Positions 8,689 through 17,322 are shown, counted from the stretch's first letter. The stretch: DNA of 64,000 nt from Vibrio rhodolitus (GCF_003350325.1 NZ_QLYZ01000007.1:1-64000), one strand, 5' to 3'. The notes: generated by a model from the letters alone, not told the origin. Program-made: numbers and translations.

Positions 8689-9507
8689 TTAAAATAGTTT
8701 TTCCATTTCTTCTGCGCGAATAACCGCAGCCTGCATCGCTTTAGCTACGATATCAGTTAGTTGGTGTTCATTGAAGGTGCGAATCGCTTCAGCGGTGGTG
8801 CCTCCTTTTGAGGTCACTTGCTCACGTAAAGTTGAAAGTTCAGTTTCAGGGTTAGCGATAACCATTTCCGCAGCACCTAAAGCCGATTGTTGCACCAATA
8901 AACGCGCAGTATCCGCGTCAAATCCTTGTTTGATCGCTTCCGCTTGCATCGCTTCCATAAAGAGGAAGAAATACGCTGGAGCACTACCAGCAGCGGCAAT
9001 AACATTGTTAATACCTGATTCTGCCTCAACCCAGCATACCTTACCTACGGCGCTCATCAAATCTGCCGCAAATTGTTTGTCTGCTTGGCTAACATTGTGC
9101 GGAGCGTAAAGTCCACTCATGCCTTGGCTAACGAGCGCTGGAGTGTTTGGCATCACTCGTACAAGGTTGAGTGTTGCAGCAAACATTTGGTTGAGACGCT
9201 TGGCACTGATACCCGCGGCAATCGAGATAACCAACTTGTTTTGGTAATCAATCGCCTGCATACCTTCTGCAACTACAGACATTAGCTGAGGTTTCACCGC
9301 GAGCACGATGACATCTGCATTGTTTGTTGCCGTTGCGTTATCTGCGTCAGTATTAATGCCATATTGGCTGGCAAGAAAATCACGTTGATCTTGGTTGGGA
9401 TCGGTTGCGGTGATCAGATTTGCCGGGTAGCCGCTTGCAAGCAGTCCAGCAATAATTGAACGCGCCATATTTCCCGCGCCGATAAAGGTGATTTTCTTAT
9501 GATCCAT
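8689..9507 (-). CDS. proC: Pyrroline-5-carboxylate reductase
   Basis: Catalyses the last step of proline synthesis, the NAD(P)H-dependent reduction of pyrroline-5-carboxylate. The 272-residue protein has an N-terminal Rossmann motif, ITFIGAGNMARSIIAGLL, VMPNTPA near 121, and the C-terminal P5CR signature, LREQVTSKGGTTAEAI, near 235. It lies 24 bases after yggS in a transcript conserved across proteobacteria. Confidence 0.97.
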   Translation of the reverse strand: MDHKKITFIGAGNMARSIIAGLLASGYPANLITATDPNQDQRDFLASQYGINTDADNATATNNADVIVLAVKPQLMSVVAEGMQAIDYQNKLVISIAAGISAKRLNQMFAATLNLVRVMPNTPALVSQGMSGLYAPHNVSQADKQFAADLMSAVGKVCWVEAESGINNVIAAAGSAPAYFFLFMEAMQAEAIKQGFDADTARLLVQQSALGAAEMVIANPETELSTLREQVTSKGGTTAEAIRTFNEHQLTDIVAKAMQAAVIRAEEMEKLF

Positions 9508-9531
9508 GATGGCTTCCTAGTTGTTATGTTA

Positions 9532-10242
9532 TTACTTGCTGTAGTCACGTGCGCCGAAAATAGCGGTTCCGATGCGAACCATAGTACTTCCAGCTTCAAT
9601 GGCGGCTTCCATATCGCCACTCATACCCATAGAGAGGGTATCCAAGTTCAGCTCAGGGAAACGTTCACTCAGGCGCTGTTTTAAATCCGCCAGTTGGTTG
9701 AACGCATTAAGCTGTGATGCGTAGTCTGGCACATTCGCCGGAATCGACATCAATCCTCTTAAAGTGAGGTTTGGCAGTGAGGAAATCAACTGCGCCAGTT
9801 CAAAAACCTGTTGTTCTTCAATACCTGACTTCGAGCTTTCACCACTGGTATTAACCTGAATTAGTACTTGTAATGGTGGCATCTCTATCGGGCGTTGATC
9901 ACTCAGGCGTTGAGCAATCTTAGCGCGATCAATGGTATGAACCCAAGCAAAGTTCTCTGCTACCGGACGAGTTTTATTCGATTGAATTGGACCAATAAAG
10001 TGCCATTCAATCGCTAGCTCAGGATGATGCTCGGAAAAATATGCTATTTTGTCTACGCCTTCTTGCACGTAATTTTCACCAAAGGCGCGTTGACCGGCTT
10101 GCGCAGCTTCAAGAACTGCTTGGTTCGGCTTAGTCTTACTTACTGCAAGAAGCTGTACTGACTCTTGAGCACGACCACATTTTTGCTGTGCACTTAAGAT
10201 CTCTGAGGTGATCTGTTCAATATTTTGTTGAATACTACTCAT
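9532..10242 (-). CDS. yggS: Pyridoxal phosphate homeostasis protein
   Basis: A 236-residue PLP-binding, non-enzymatic protein of the YggS/PROSC family that keeps vitamin B6 pools and amino-acid metabolism in balance. The PLP lysine lies in LLAVSKTKPNQAV near residue 36, and the phosphate-binding C-terminal motifs LSMGMSGDMEAAIEAGSTMV and VRIGTAIFG are present. It heads the yggS-proC-yggT-yggU transcript and is divergent from pilT with only 24 bases between the start codons. Confidence 0.96.
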   Translation of the reverse strand: MSSIQQNIEQITSEILSAQQKCGRAQESVQLLAVSKTKPNQAVLEAAQAGQRAFGENYVQEGVDKIAYFSEHHPELAIEWHFIGPIQSNKTRPVAENFAWVHTIDRAKIAQRLSDQRPIEMPPLQVLIQVNTSGESSKSGIEEQQVFELAQLISSLPNLTLRGLMSIPANVPDYASQLNAFNQLADLKQRLSERFPELNLDTLSMGMSGDMEAAIEAGSTMVRIGTAIFGARDYSK

Positions 10243-10266
10243 ATCTAACTTTACTAAGGAATTTAA

Positions 10267-11298
10267 ATGGATATCGCTGAGTTACTGGACTTTAGTGTAA
10301 AACATAATGCGTCAGATCTACATCTTTCCGCAGGTGTTTCTCCAATGGTGCGCATCGACGGTGAGGTCAGAAAGCTGAGCGTACCGGCTTTTAGCCATGC
10401 CGATGTGCACCGTTTAGTCTTTGAGATTATGAACGATGCTCAGCGTAGTGAATTTGAGGAGCGTCTCGAAGTCGACTTTTCATTTGAATTACCTGATGTT
10501 GGTCGTTTCCGTGTTAACGCATTTAATCAAGCGCGCGGTTGTGCGGCAGTGTTTCGTACCATCCCGACCACTATTCCAACCCTAGAGGATCTGGATGCGC
10601 CGGAAATCTTCGAAAAGATTGCCAATTTGGAAAAAGGTTTAGTGTTGGTGACCGGTCCTACCGGCTCGGGTAAATCAACCACATTGGCGGCAATGGTGGA
10701 TTACATTAATCGTAATCACAACAAGCATATTTTGACCATCGAAGACCCAATTGAATTTGTGCATCAGAATCAAAAATGTTTGGTAAACCAACGTGAAGTT
10801 CATCGTGATACCCATAGCTTTAAAGCTGCGCTGCGCAGTGCTCTGCGTGAAGACCCAGATGTGATTTTGGTGGGTGAGTTGCGCGATCAAGAGACGATTA
10901 GCTTGGCACTGACTGCGGCTGAAACGGGTCACTTGGTGTTTGGCACTCTGCATACCAGCTCGGCAGCCAAAACCATCGACCGTATTATCGATGTGTTCCC
11001 GGGTAGCGATAAGGGCATGGTGCGCTCAATGCTTTCGGAATCACTGCGTGCGGTAATCGCCCAGAAGCTGCTTAAGCGCATTGGCGGCGGGCGTGTTGCT
11101 TGCCATGAAATTCTCATGGCGACACCGGCAATTCGTAACTTGATCCGTGAAGACAAAGTGGCACAGATGTACTCAGTGATCCAAACTGGTGCGGCACAAG
11201 GCATGCAGACGATCGAGCAAAATGCCAAGCAACTGATTGCCCGTGGTTTGGTTGAGCCGCAAGAAGTCGAGCAAAAAATTGGAACTCTAGATTACTAA
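10267..11298 (+). CDS. pilT: Type IV pilus retraction ATPase PilT
   Basis: Hexameric cytoplasmic motor that depolymerises type IV pili, powering twitching and DNA uptake. The 343-residue protein has an N-terminal PAS-like domain, Walker A GPTGSGKSTTLAAM near 128-141, the Asp box ILTIEDPIEFVH, Walker B VGELRD and the His box HLVFGTLHT. An AIRNLIRE motif near the C-terminus is PilT-specific. pilU follows two bases later. It may serve both the natural-transformation pilus and the MSHA pilus encoded downstream. Confidence 0.97.
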   Translation: MDIAELLDFSVKHNASDLHLSAGVSPMVRIDGEVRKLSVPAFSHADVHRLVFEIMNDAQRSEFEERLEVDFSFELPDVGRFRVNAFNQARGCAAVFRTIPTTIPTLEDLDAPEIFEKIANLEKGLVLVTGPTGSGKSTTLAAMVDYINRNHNKHILTIEDPIEFVHQNQKCLVNQREVHRDTHSFKAALRSALREDPDVILVGELRDQETISLALTAAETGHLVFGTLHTSSAAKTIDRIIDVFPGSDKGMVRSMLSESLRAVIAQKLLKRIGGGRVACHEILMATPAIRNLIREDKVAQMYSVIQTGAAQGMQTIEQNAKQLIARGLVEPQEVEQKIGTLDY

Positions 11299-11300
11299 GG

Positions 11301-12413
11301 ATGAGTATGACGATGGATTCTTATCTTCATGGAATGAAGCAGCACAGTGCTTCAGATTTGTACATTACCGTGGGTGCTCCGGTGTTATATCGCATCAATG
11401 GGGAGTTGCAGCCGCAAAGTGATGTGTTAAATGAGCGGCAAGTCTTTGAGTTGTTGAATTCTTTGATGGATGAATCTCGCCATGAAGAGTTTCGCTCTAG
11501 TCGTGAAGCCAATTTTGCCGTTGTGCGTGAATATGGACGCTTTCGTGTATCAGCGTTTTTTCAGCGCGAACAACCCGGTGCGGTTATTAGGCGAATTGAA
11601 ACGGAGATCCCAACCTTTGCTGAGCTAAATTTACCGGAAGTTTTAAAAGACTTGGCAATCGCGAAACGCGGCTTAGTTTTGGTTGTCGGGGCGACAGGTT
11701 CGGGCAAATCGACCACGATGGCGGCTATGACGGGCTATCGAAATAGTCATCGCTCTGGGCATATCCTCACGGTCGAAGACCCGATTGAGTTTGTCCATCA
11801 ACATCAAAAATGCATCGTCACTCAGCGAGAAGTCGGGCTAGATACTGAAAGTTATGAAGTAGCGCTGAAAAACTCATTGCGCCAAGCACCCGATATGATC
11901 TTAATTGGCGAAATTCGTAGCCGTGAAACGATGGAATATGCCATGGCGTTTGCAGAAACTGGGCACCTTTGTATGGCAACTTTGCATGCCAATAATGCCA
12001 ACCAAGCGCTTGAACGAATTTTGCATCTGGTGCCGAAAGAGAAGAAAGAGCAATTTTTGTTTGATTTGTCGATGAACCTAAAAGGCGTGGTCGCGCAGCA
12101 GTTATTGCGGGATAAAGATGAGCAGGGGCGACACGGGGCGTTTGAGATTTTGCTCAATACTCCGCGTATGGCAGATCTTATTCGTCGCGGTGACCTGCAT
12201 GAGCTCAAAGCGACCATGGCAAAATCGCAACAATCGGGGATGCAGACCTTTGATCAAGCCTTGTATCAACTGGTGGTGGATGGAAAAGTTGCGGAAGAGG
12301 AAGCGTTGCACAGTGCCGATTCTGCTAATGATTTACGTATTATGCTCAAAACTCAACGGGGTGAAGGTTTTTCCTCCGGCTCATTAGCGGATGTAAAAAT
12401 TGATATGGATTAG
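11301..12413 (+). CDS. pilU: PilT-dependent retraction ATPase PilU
   Basis: A PilT paralogue that assists PilT-driven retraction. The 370-residue protein has Walker A GATGSGKSTTMAAM near 130, the Asp box ILTVEDPIEFVH, Walker B IGEIRS and the His box HLCMATLHA. The C-terminal tail beyond the ATPase core is longer than in PilT and ends in an acidic stretch. The two ATG codons near the start (MSMTMDSYL) leave the precise start uncertain by three codons. It is probably translated from the pilT transcript. Confidence 0.95.
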   Translation: MSMTMDSYLHGMKQHSASDLYITVGAPVLYRINGELQPQSDVLNERQVFELLNSLMDESRHEEFRSSREANFAVVREYGRFRVSAFFQREQPGAVIRRIETEIPTFAELNLPEVLKDLAIAKRGLVLVVGATGSGKSTTMAAMTGYRNSHRSGHILTVEDPIEFVHQHQKCIVTQREVGLDTESYEVALKNSLRQAPDMILIGEIRSRETMEYAMAFAETGHLCMATLHANNANQALERILHLVPKEKKEQFLFDLSMNLKGVVAQQLLRDKDEQGRHGAFEILLNTPRMADLIRRGDLHELKATMAKSQQSGMQTFDQALYQLVVDGKVAEEEALHSADSANDLRIMLKTQRGEGFSSGSLADVKIDMD

Positions 12414-12428
12414 TGTCCTAGTAAATGT

Positions 12429-12458
12429 AAAAAACCGAGCATCACGCTCGGTTTTTTT
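12429..12458. terminator. Two-way terminator between pilU and lysC
   Basis: AAAAAACCGAGC-ATCAC-GCTCGGTTTTTTT has A and T tracts on the two sides of a perfect CCGAGC stem, so it can stop transcription from pilU on the plus strand and lysC on the minus strand. Confidence 0.85.
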
Positions 12459-12468
12459 ATCTTGGCGA

Positions 12469-13821
12469 TCAGCCTTCAAACAGTTCTTTATGCAGCTTCT
12501 GGATCGCTTGGCGTGATACTGACTCGTGCACTAAGAAGCACAAGTTATGTGGGCTGGCACCAAAACAAATCATACGCAGGTTCATGTCTTCCAATGTACC
12601 AAATACTTGCTTAGCGTAACCACGGCTCTCGCTCATGTTGTTGCCAATCAGTGCCACTAAGCAAAGGTTTTGCTCGATTTCTACCGTACAGAGCTGTTCC
12701 AGCTCGGCATGAGCGGCTGCCGGCAGTTGCGGTGCACCGCCTGATGTGTCGGTTTGATCTAAAGTTAGCGAGACACTGATCTCTGAGGTGGTGATCAAAT
12801 CTACCGAAACTTTGTGCTTAGCAAGGATTTCAAATACTTTGGCGAGGAAGCCATAAGCATGGAACATCTTATCACTGCGCAGTGTGACCATGGTTTGATT
12901 GCAGCGCAGTGCAAGCGCACGAAATAGTGGTGAGCTTTGCACTTGATGACGGATCCAAGTACCGCCTTTTTCTGGCTCTTTTGACGAGCCAACAAATACC
13001 GGAATATAATGGCGCAGGGCAGGAACGAGAGTCGATGGGTGAAGGATCTTAGCGCCAAAGTTAGCCATTTCTGACGCTTCACTAAAACTGATTTCGGCAA
13101 TCGGTGATGCTTTGGCGGCAATGCGTGGGTCAGTCGTATAAATGCCCGGCACGTCAGTCCAGATCTCTAAGCCTTCAGCTTTGACCGCTTCAGCGATCAA
13201 TGCCGCGCTGTAGTCACTGCCTCCACGACCTAAAGTAGTGGTATTGCCTTGTTCGTCTGAACCGATAAAGCCTTGTGTTACGACGACATAATCTTGGCAA
13301 AGTGGTAGCAGTTTTTCTGCCGCTAGCTGTCCCGTTTGCGCCACATCTGGTTCAGCTTTACCGAAGTTATCGTCGGTGCGCAGCACTTGGCGGATATCAA
13401 AACGGGTCGTGTTAATGCCGCGCTCACGCATCAATTGCGCCAGAATATGGGTAGACATCAACTCACCACACGCAACTAAGTGATCGGTTAACTTGTGGCT
13501 AGATTGAATTGAGGCCGCCTCAGCTAAACTAGTGACGGTATCAAGGATTTTATACACTTCATTGGCGGTTTCCGTTGCATCCTCTAGCTCACCTAGAATC
13601 GCTTCATGGATATCAGCGAGTTTTTGCAAGATCTCTATGCGAGCTTGTTCATCGCTTACTCCATTAGCGAGTTCAACCAATAAGTTGGTTACTCCTGAAC
13701 AAGCACTACTAACCACGAGTTTGGTGTTTGGATTGTTTTCAATGATAGCCGCACAGCGGCTCATGGCTTCAAAATTTGCGACACTAGTACCGCCAAATTT
13801 GGCGACATTAAAAGAACTCAC
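12469..13821 (-). CDS. lysC: Lysine-sensitive aspartokinase III
   Basis: Phosphorylates aspartate, the first step to lysine, threonine, methionine and diaminopimelate. The 450-residue monofunctional enzyme has the kinase motif VAKFGGTSVANFEAM at the N-terminus, GRGGSDYSAAL near 200, and two ACT domains in the last 150 residues (VDLITTSEISVSL and the region ending CFLVHESVSR) for lysine feedback. The start codon is GTG at 13819-13821, with GGGAG eight bases before it. The long leader carries a lysine riboswitch, so it is regulated both by RNA and allosterically. Confidence 0.96.
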   Translation of the reverse strand: MSSFNVAKFGGTSVANFEAMSRCAAIIENNPNTKLVVSSACSGVTNLLVELANGVSDEQARIEILQKLADIHEAILGELEDATETANEVYKILDTVTSLAEAASIQSSHKLTDHLVACGELMSTHILAQLMRERGINTTRFDIRQVLRTDDNFGKAEPDVAQTGQLAAEKLLPLCQDYVVVTQGFIGSDEQGNTTTLGRGGSDYSAALIAEAVKAEGLEIWTDVPGIYTTDPRIAAKASPIAEISFSEASEMANFGAKILHPSTLVPALRHYIPVFVGSSKEPEKGGTWIRHQVQSSPLFRALALRCNQTMVTLRSDKMFHAYGFLAKVFEILAKHKVSVDLITTSEISVSLTLDQTDTSGGAPQLPAAAHAELEQLCTVEIEQNLCLVALIGNNMSESRGYAKQVFGTLEDMNLRMICFGASPHNLCFLVHESVSRQAIQKLHKELFEG

Positions 13822-13943
13822 AGCGATTCTCCCACGGCTTCCTAAAATTGTTGCTGGTTACCCAACGTCCTTTGTTTTTGTGTTCGATGCATTCGAACGA
13901 GAAGAGAGTGTTGTGCGATATATAGAGGTAATAATATTCACCT

Positions 13944-14112
13944 CAGAAGCGCATCATCAGACAGTGCTGATGACAGTTGATGAGAGTCAACTCAGGTCAA
14001 CCGACGTCACTAAACCGACAATTTAGCGATGTCTCGGCACTACTCTCCCTCAATGAATCGTGTTGGAGTTGCGGCTCCACGATGCATCTACCTAGGCAGT
14101 GCTCCTCTTCTG
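13944..14112 (-). promoter_or_regulatory. Lysine riboswitch (L box) in the lysC leader
   Basis: Read on the minus strand, CAGAAG (14112-14107) pairs with CTTCTG (13949-13944) to close P1. Inside lie the conserved L-box segments: AGAAGAGGAGC followed by TGCCTAGGTA, GAGGGAG with GTGCCGAGA in the middle, and CGCTTCTGAGGTG at the 3' end, in the same order and spacing as the E. coli lysC aptamer. Stems P2 to P5 are visible as inverted repeats. No U-tracted terminator follows within the roughly 120-base linker, which instead holds one small hairpin (13882-13898), so control of translation or RNA stability is more likely than attenuation. Confidence 0.9.
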
Positions 14113-14121
14113 TGTTTAATT

Positions 14122-14150
14122 ATTGAACGGTTTTATGTGATCAAAGTCAA
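14122..14150 (-). promoter_or_regulatory. Promoter of the lysC riboswitch transcript
   Basis: On the minus strand TTGACT (14150-14145) and TTCAAT (14127-14122) are 17 bases apart. Transcription would start near 14115, just before the first base of riboswitch stem P1, which supports both calls. Confidence 0.65.
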
Positions 14151-14197
14151 CAGATAATTTTACCTACAATCCAACAATTTGTAACAACTAGACTTAT

Positions 14198-14239
14198 GAC
14201 CAATTGTCCCTTGCGGGATATTGGTCTAAGGTGGTCTAA
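14198..14239 (+). promoter_or_regulatory. Candidate operator before the class V aminotransferase
   Basis: Two copies of TGGTCTAA (14222-14229 and 14232-14239) repeat in the same direction ten bases apart, one helical turn. The first is also the right arm of the palindrome GACCAA-n-TTGGTC (14198-14226). TGGTC half-sites recall GntR/FadR-type operators, but no regulator can be named from the sequence. Confidence 0.35.
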
Positions 14240-14276
14240 CCTGAGAAGATTTAGAAGCATGCTGCAAGGAGCGATT

Positions 14277-15398
14277 ATGACAATTCAAAGCTTTATTCCA
14301 CCGCGCCGAACCCTGATGGGACCTGGTCCTTCTGATATATCACCGCAAGTTTTGCAGGCGCTGAGTCGTCCAACTGTTGGGCATTTAGACCCGCTATTTG
14401 TTGGCATGATGGATGAGCTAAAACAGCTACTAAAGTATGCTTTCCAGACTGAAAATGAGTTTACGATTGCGGTCTCTGCGCCAGGCAGTGCGGGTATGGA
14501 AGCGTGTTTTGTTAACTTAATTGAAGCTGGCGATAAGGTCATTGTGTGCCGCAATGGCGTATTTGGCGAGCGCATGCGTGAAAACGTAATTCGTGCTGGT
14601 GGAGAAGCGGTTGTGATTGACGACGAGTGGGGTACACCCGTCTCGGTTGATAAAGTTGCTCAAGCTCTACAAGATAATCCAGATACTAAAATTGTCGCTT
14701 TCGTGCATGCAGAAACATCCACTGGTGCGGTTTCAGATGCACAGGCACTGGGGGCTTTAGCCAAGCAGTATAATGCATTAACCATTGTTGATACCGTGAC
14801 ATCTCTCGGTGGTATGCCGCTCAAAGTCGATGAGTGGCAATTGGATGCAGTTTATTCTGGTAGCCAAAAATGTCTTTCTTGCACTCCAGGTTTGGCTCCT
14901 CTGACATTTTCACCCAAAGCGATTGAGAAGATTCAAAGCCGCACGACGCCGGTACAAAGTTGGTTTCTTGATCAGAGCCTAGTACTTGGTTATTGGAGTG
15001 GTGAAGGCAAACGCAGTTATCATCATACTGCGCCAGTAAACAGTTTATACGCCCTGCATGAGTCATTAGTGATGTTACAAAATGAAGGACTCGAGAATGC
15101 TTGGCTACGCCATCAAGCGATGCATGAAAAATTAAAAACTGGACTCGAGAAGTTAGGTTTTACTTTTGTGGTTGAAGAGGCGCACCGTTTACCTCAACTG
15201 AACGCAGTCTATGTACCAGCGGGCATTGACGAAGCGAAGGTGCGAAATCATTTACTAGAAACCTATAATCTTGAGATTGGCGCAGGTCTAGGTGCTTTAG
15301 CTGGTAAGGCGTGGCGCATCGGTTTGATGGGATATGGCGCGCGTGAAGAAAATGTTGCGCTATGCCTGCGTGCTCTTGAAGAGTCTCTAACTCAGTAA
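14277..15398 (+). CDS. Class V PLP aminotransferase (alanine/serine-glyoxylate type)
   Basis: A 373-residue fold-type I aminotransferase. The start is the ATG at 14277 with AAGGAG just upstream; the open frame extends 27 codons further but covers the operator-like repeats. Visible motifs are the N-terminal LMGPGPSDISPQVLQALSRP, typical of alanine- or serine-glyoxylate aminotransferases, GSAGMEA near 75, the VDTVTSLGG PLP-binding Asp region near 163, and the Schiff-base lysine in SGSQKCLSCTPGLAP near 186. Substrate is not certain: alanine, serine or a related amine with glyoxylate or pyruvate are all possible. It is divergent from lysC, and the shared gap holds separate control sites for each gene. 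Confidence 0.88.
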   Translation: MTIQSFIPPRRTLMGPGPSDISPQVLQALSRPTVGHLDPLFVGMMDELKQLLKYAFQTENEFTIAVSAPGSAGMEACFVNLIEAGDKVIVCRNGVFGERMRENVIRAGGEAVVIDDEWGTPVSVDKVAQALQDNPDTKIVAFVHAETSTGAVSDAQALGALAKQYNALTIVDTVTSLGGMPLKVDEWQLDAVYSGSQKCLSCTPGLAPLTFSPKAIEKIQSRTTPVQSWFLDQSLVLGYWSGEGKRSYHHTAPVNSLYALHESLVMLQNEGLENAWLRHQAMHEKLKTGLEKLGFTFVVEEAHRLPQLNAVYVPAGIDEAKVRNHLLETYNLEIGAGLGALAGKAWRIGLMGYGAREENVALCLRALEESLTQ

Positions 15399-15420
15399 TT
15401 TCGCTAGGTAGTCTAGATGA

Positions 15421-15449
15421 AAAAAAGCGGCTTATTAGCCGCTTTTTGT
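15421..15449. terminator. Two-way terminator after the aminotransferase
   Basis: AAAAAAGCGGC-TTATTA-GCCGCTTTTT forms a stem flanked by A and T tracts and sits between convergent genes, serving the aminotransferase on plus and pglL on minus. Confidence 0.85.
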
Positions 15450-15474
15450 GTTTATGCTCGAGCTAGATGTTGAC

Positions 15475-17262
15475 TTATTGCGCAGCTGATGGCGTGAGTG
15501 CATCAATATCAGGCGCAATATATTGCACCTTATCAAAGTCACGCTTAGGGAAGAGGAATTTCGCTTCACTGCGGATCTGTTCTGCTTTTTTATCTTCTCC
15601 AAGCCCTTGATAAGCCAAGATCAAGTTGTTGTAAAAAGTCGGGCGCGGCTTATCTTTAATGATCTTGAGTGACCAATCAACATACGGTTGGATGAACTCA
15701 GGATTTTGGGTGATTAATCCAATATTGAGGTAGGTGCTGTACACATCCCAGTCGTAGCGGTCTTTCCATACGATGGGATTGGTTACCTGTTCTAATATTG
15801 CTGGGTCTTTTGGGTTTGAGCGCTCAAATTGGGTAAGAACGTAATTTGTATGCAGTGAGCTCAACATATAAAAAGTTATGAGTATTGGCATCAGCAAGCT
15901 CATTACGCGTAAGGTGATTTGAGATAATTTACTAAATGAGACTTCTTTGTAGCTATTGGAGCGTTGGTCTACCCAGTAAAGCAAAATAATAAATGTAATC
16001 CAATGGACAAATGAGTGGTAGAAAGGATACTCAAGCTGACTATGTAGCACGATAGGGACAAATAAGCCAAACATCGCGATGCGCGTGCCTTTCTTTGCCT
16101 GATACATACGCAGCAGCATAAACAGTGCTGCGAGCATAATGCCTAATACAGGCAATAAGCCGCCTTCAACACCCCAGTACAACAGCTCGTTGTGAGGATG
16201 ATCCATTGCTGGTAACCCTTGATGATAGTTAGGGTTTAACTGATGTTGGCGTGCGGTATAAAGTGTGTAATCAGCCTCGAAGTTACCATAGCCATAACCG
16301 GTAAACGGTTTTTCGATAAACATATCGAGCGCTTGTGGGAAGGTATAACTGCGTGGGCTTTTTAAGTTAACCTTACTTTCCAGCAATTCTATATTCGCTG
16401 AATCAGCAGAAGTTTTTGCCTGATGAATTAAGGGTAGTGACAGACCAACAACGATTCCCATTAGTGCTGCTAGGCTCCAGCCAGCAATGCGCTTATGTGT
16501 CGCAAAGCGATAGAGATAAGGCAGTACTGCTGCAACGGCGATTGCTGCTCCAAGCCAACCAGTTCGGGAAGCTAAAACGATCAATAAGGGAATGGTCAGT
16601 AGCGGCATCAAATACAGCAGCGTGACATCACTTAGTTTACGTTGGTACTTAATCGGTTGACGTGAAAGTAGGTAGCCCGATATCGCGAGTCCTGTAGCGA
16701 GGAAACTCGCCATTACATTAGGCTGCTGAAAAATTCCGTATGGGCGATTTGCCACCGTGTTGTAGCCAAACACATTATTTGGTTGCAGTAGTAGATACTG
16801 AACCCACCCAAAACTGGCTTGAATCGCAACCGCAATGACGATAAACCATAGTAGGCGCTGTTTTTGTCGATTGCTGAAACGGAACTGCTGCAAAATAACA
16901 AATAGCAACAAACCCATCCATAGCCCAGTCAGCCGATTAAGCGAAAGCTCTAGGGAGCTCTCTGGATAGAGCACTGGGGCAGTCATCATCAGGCAAGAGA
17001 TGAATAATACGATGGTGAGTTTGTTATAGCGCAGTTTACCTTCGGAGCCTATTTGATACAGACCAATCGCGATACTGATACCAAACGCGAGCCAAGTAGT
17101 GGCATTGAATGATAGGGCTAACCCAGAACCTCCCGGATTAGGCATAAAGAAATGCATCGCCAAGATATAGATAGCACCGATGGATACTAAAAATGGGCGA
17201 ATCAGCGGAAGCTTTGCTGCCTTAGGTTCAAGCTGTGTTCCGGTCAGATGTATGGTTGCCAT
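15475..17262 (-). CDS. pglL: PglL-family O-oligosaccharyltransferase
   Basis: A 595-residue inner-membrane protein with about a dozen hydrophobic segments over residues 20-450, and a periplasmic loop containing DHPHNELLYWGVEGG near 340-355, the Wzy_C/PglL signature with its essential histidine region. A soluble TPR-like tail follows from about 480 (NNLILAYQGLGEDKKAEQIR). These enzymes move lipid-linked glycans onto serine residues of pilins or other periplasmic proteins. In V. cholerae, as I recall, the same gene sits beside uvrA and is active in heterologous assays with its native target unclear. A WaaL O-antigen ligase is the alternative, but the C-terminal domain favours PglL. Confidence 0.85.
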   Translation of the reverse strand: MATIHLTGTQLEPKAAKLPLIRPFLVSIGAIYILAMHFFMPNPGGSGLALSFNATTWLAFGISIAIGLYQIGSEGKLRYNKLTIVLFISCLMMTAPVLYPESSLELSLNRLTGLWMGLLLFVILQQFRFSNRQKQRLLWFIVIAVAIQASFGWVQYLLLQPNNVFGYNTVANRPYGIFQQPNVMASFLATGLAISGYLLSRQPIKYQRKLSDVTLLYLMPLLTIPLLIVLASRTGWLGAAIAVAAVLPYLYRFATHKRIAGWSLAALMGIVVGLSLPLIHQAKTSADSANIELLESKVNLKSPRSYTFPQALDMFIEKPFTGYGYGNFEADYTLYTARQHQLNPNYHQGLPAMDHPHNELLYWGVEGGLLPVLGIMLAALFMLLRMYQAKKGTRIAMFGLFVPIVLHSQLEYPFYHSFVHWITFIILLYWVDQRSNSYKEVSFSKLSQITLRVMSLLMPILITFYMLSSLHTNYVLTQFERSNPKDPAILEQVTNPIVWKDRYDWDVYSTYLNIGLITQNPEFIQPYVDWSLKIIKDKPRPTFYNNLILAYQGLGEDKKAEQIRSEAKFLFPKRDFDKVQYIAPDIDALTPSAAQ

Positions 17263-17278
17263 AAAGGGTCACTTCTAC

Positions 17279-17310
17279 AAAAACAAAACCAGCGTATGAT
17301 ACGCTGGTTT
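17279..17310 (-). terminator. Terminator after uvrA
   Basis: On the minus strand AACCAGCGTATCATACGCTGGTT is a near-perfect hairpin followed by TTGTTTTTGT. It separates uvrA from pglL. Confidence 0.85.
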
Positions 17311-17322
17311 AACTACTTTTGA

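Noticed and set aside
13882..13898. Hairpin GTTCGA/TCGAAC in the lysC leader as a riboswitch terminator
   Set aside because: It is followed by ACAAAAAC on the minus strand with no T-tract, so it cannot be an intrinsic terminator.
13532..14026. A 164-codon plus-strand frame opposite the lysC start and riboswitch
   Set aside because: Half lies antisense to lysC and the rest antisense to the structured riboswitch leader; no ribosome site or plausible product.
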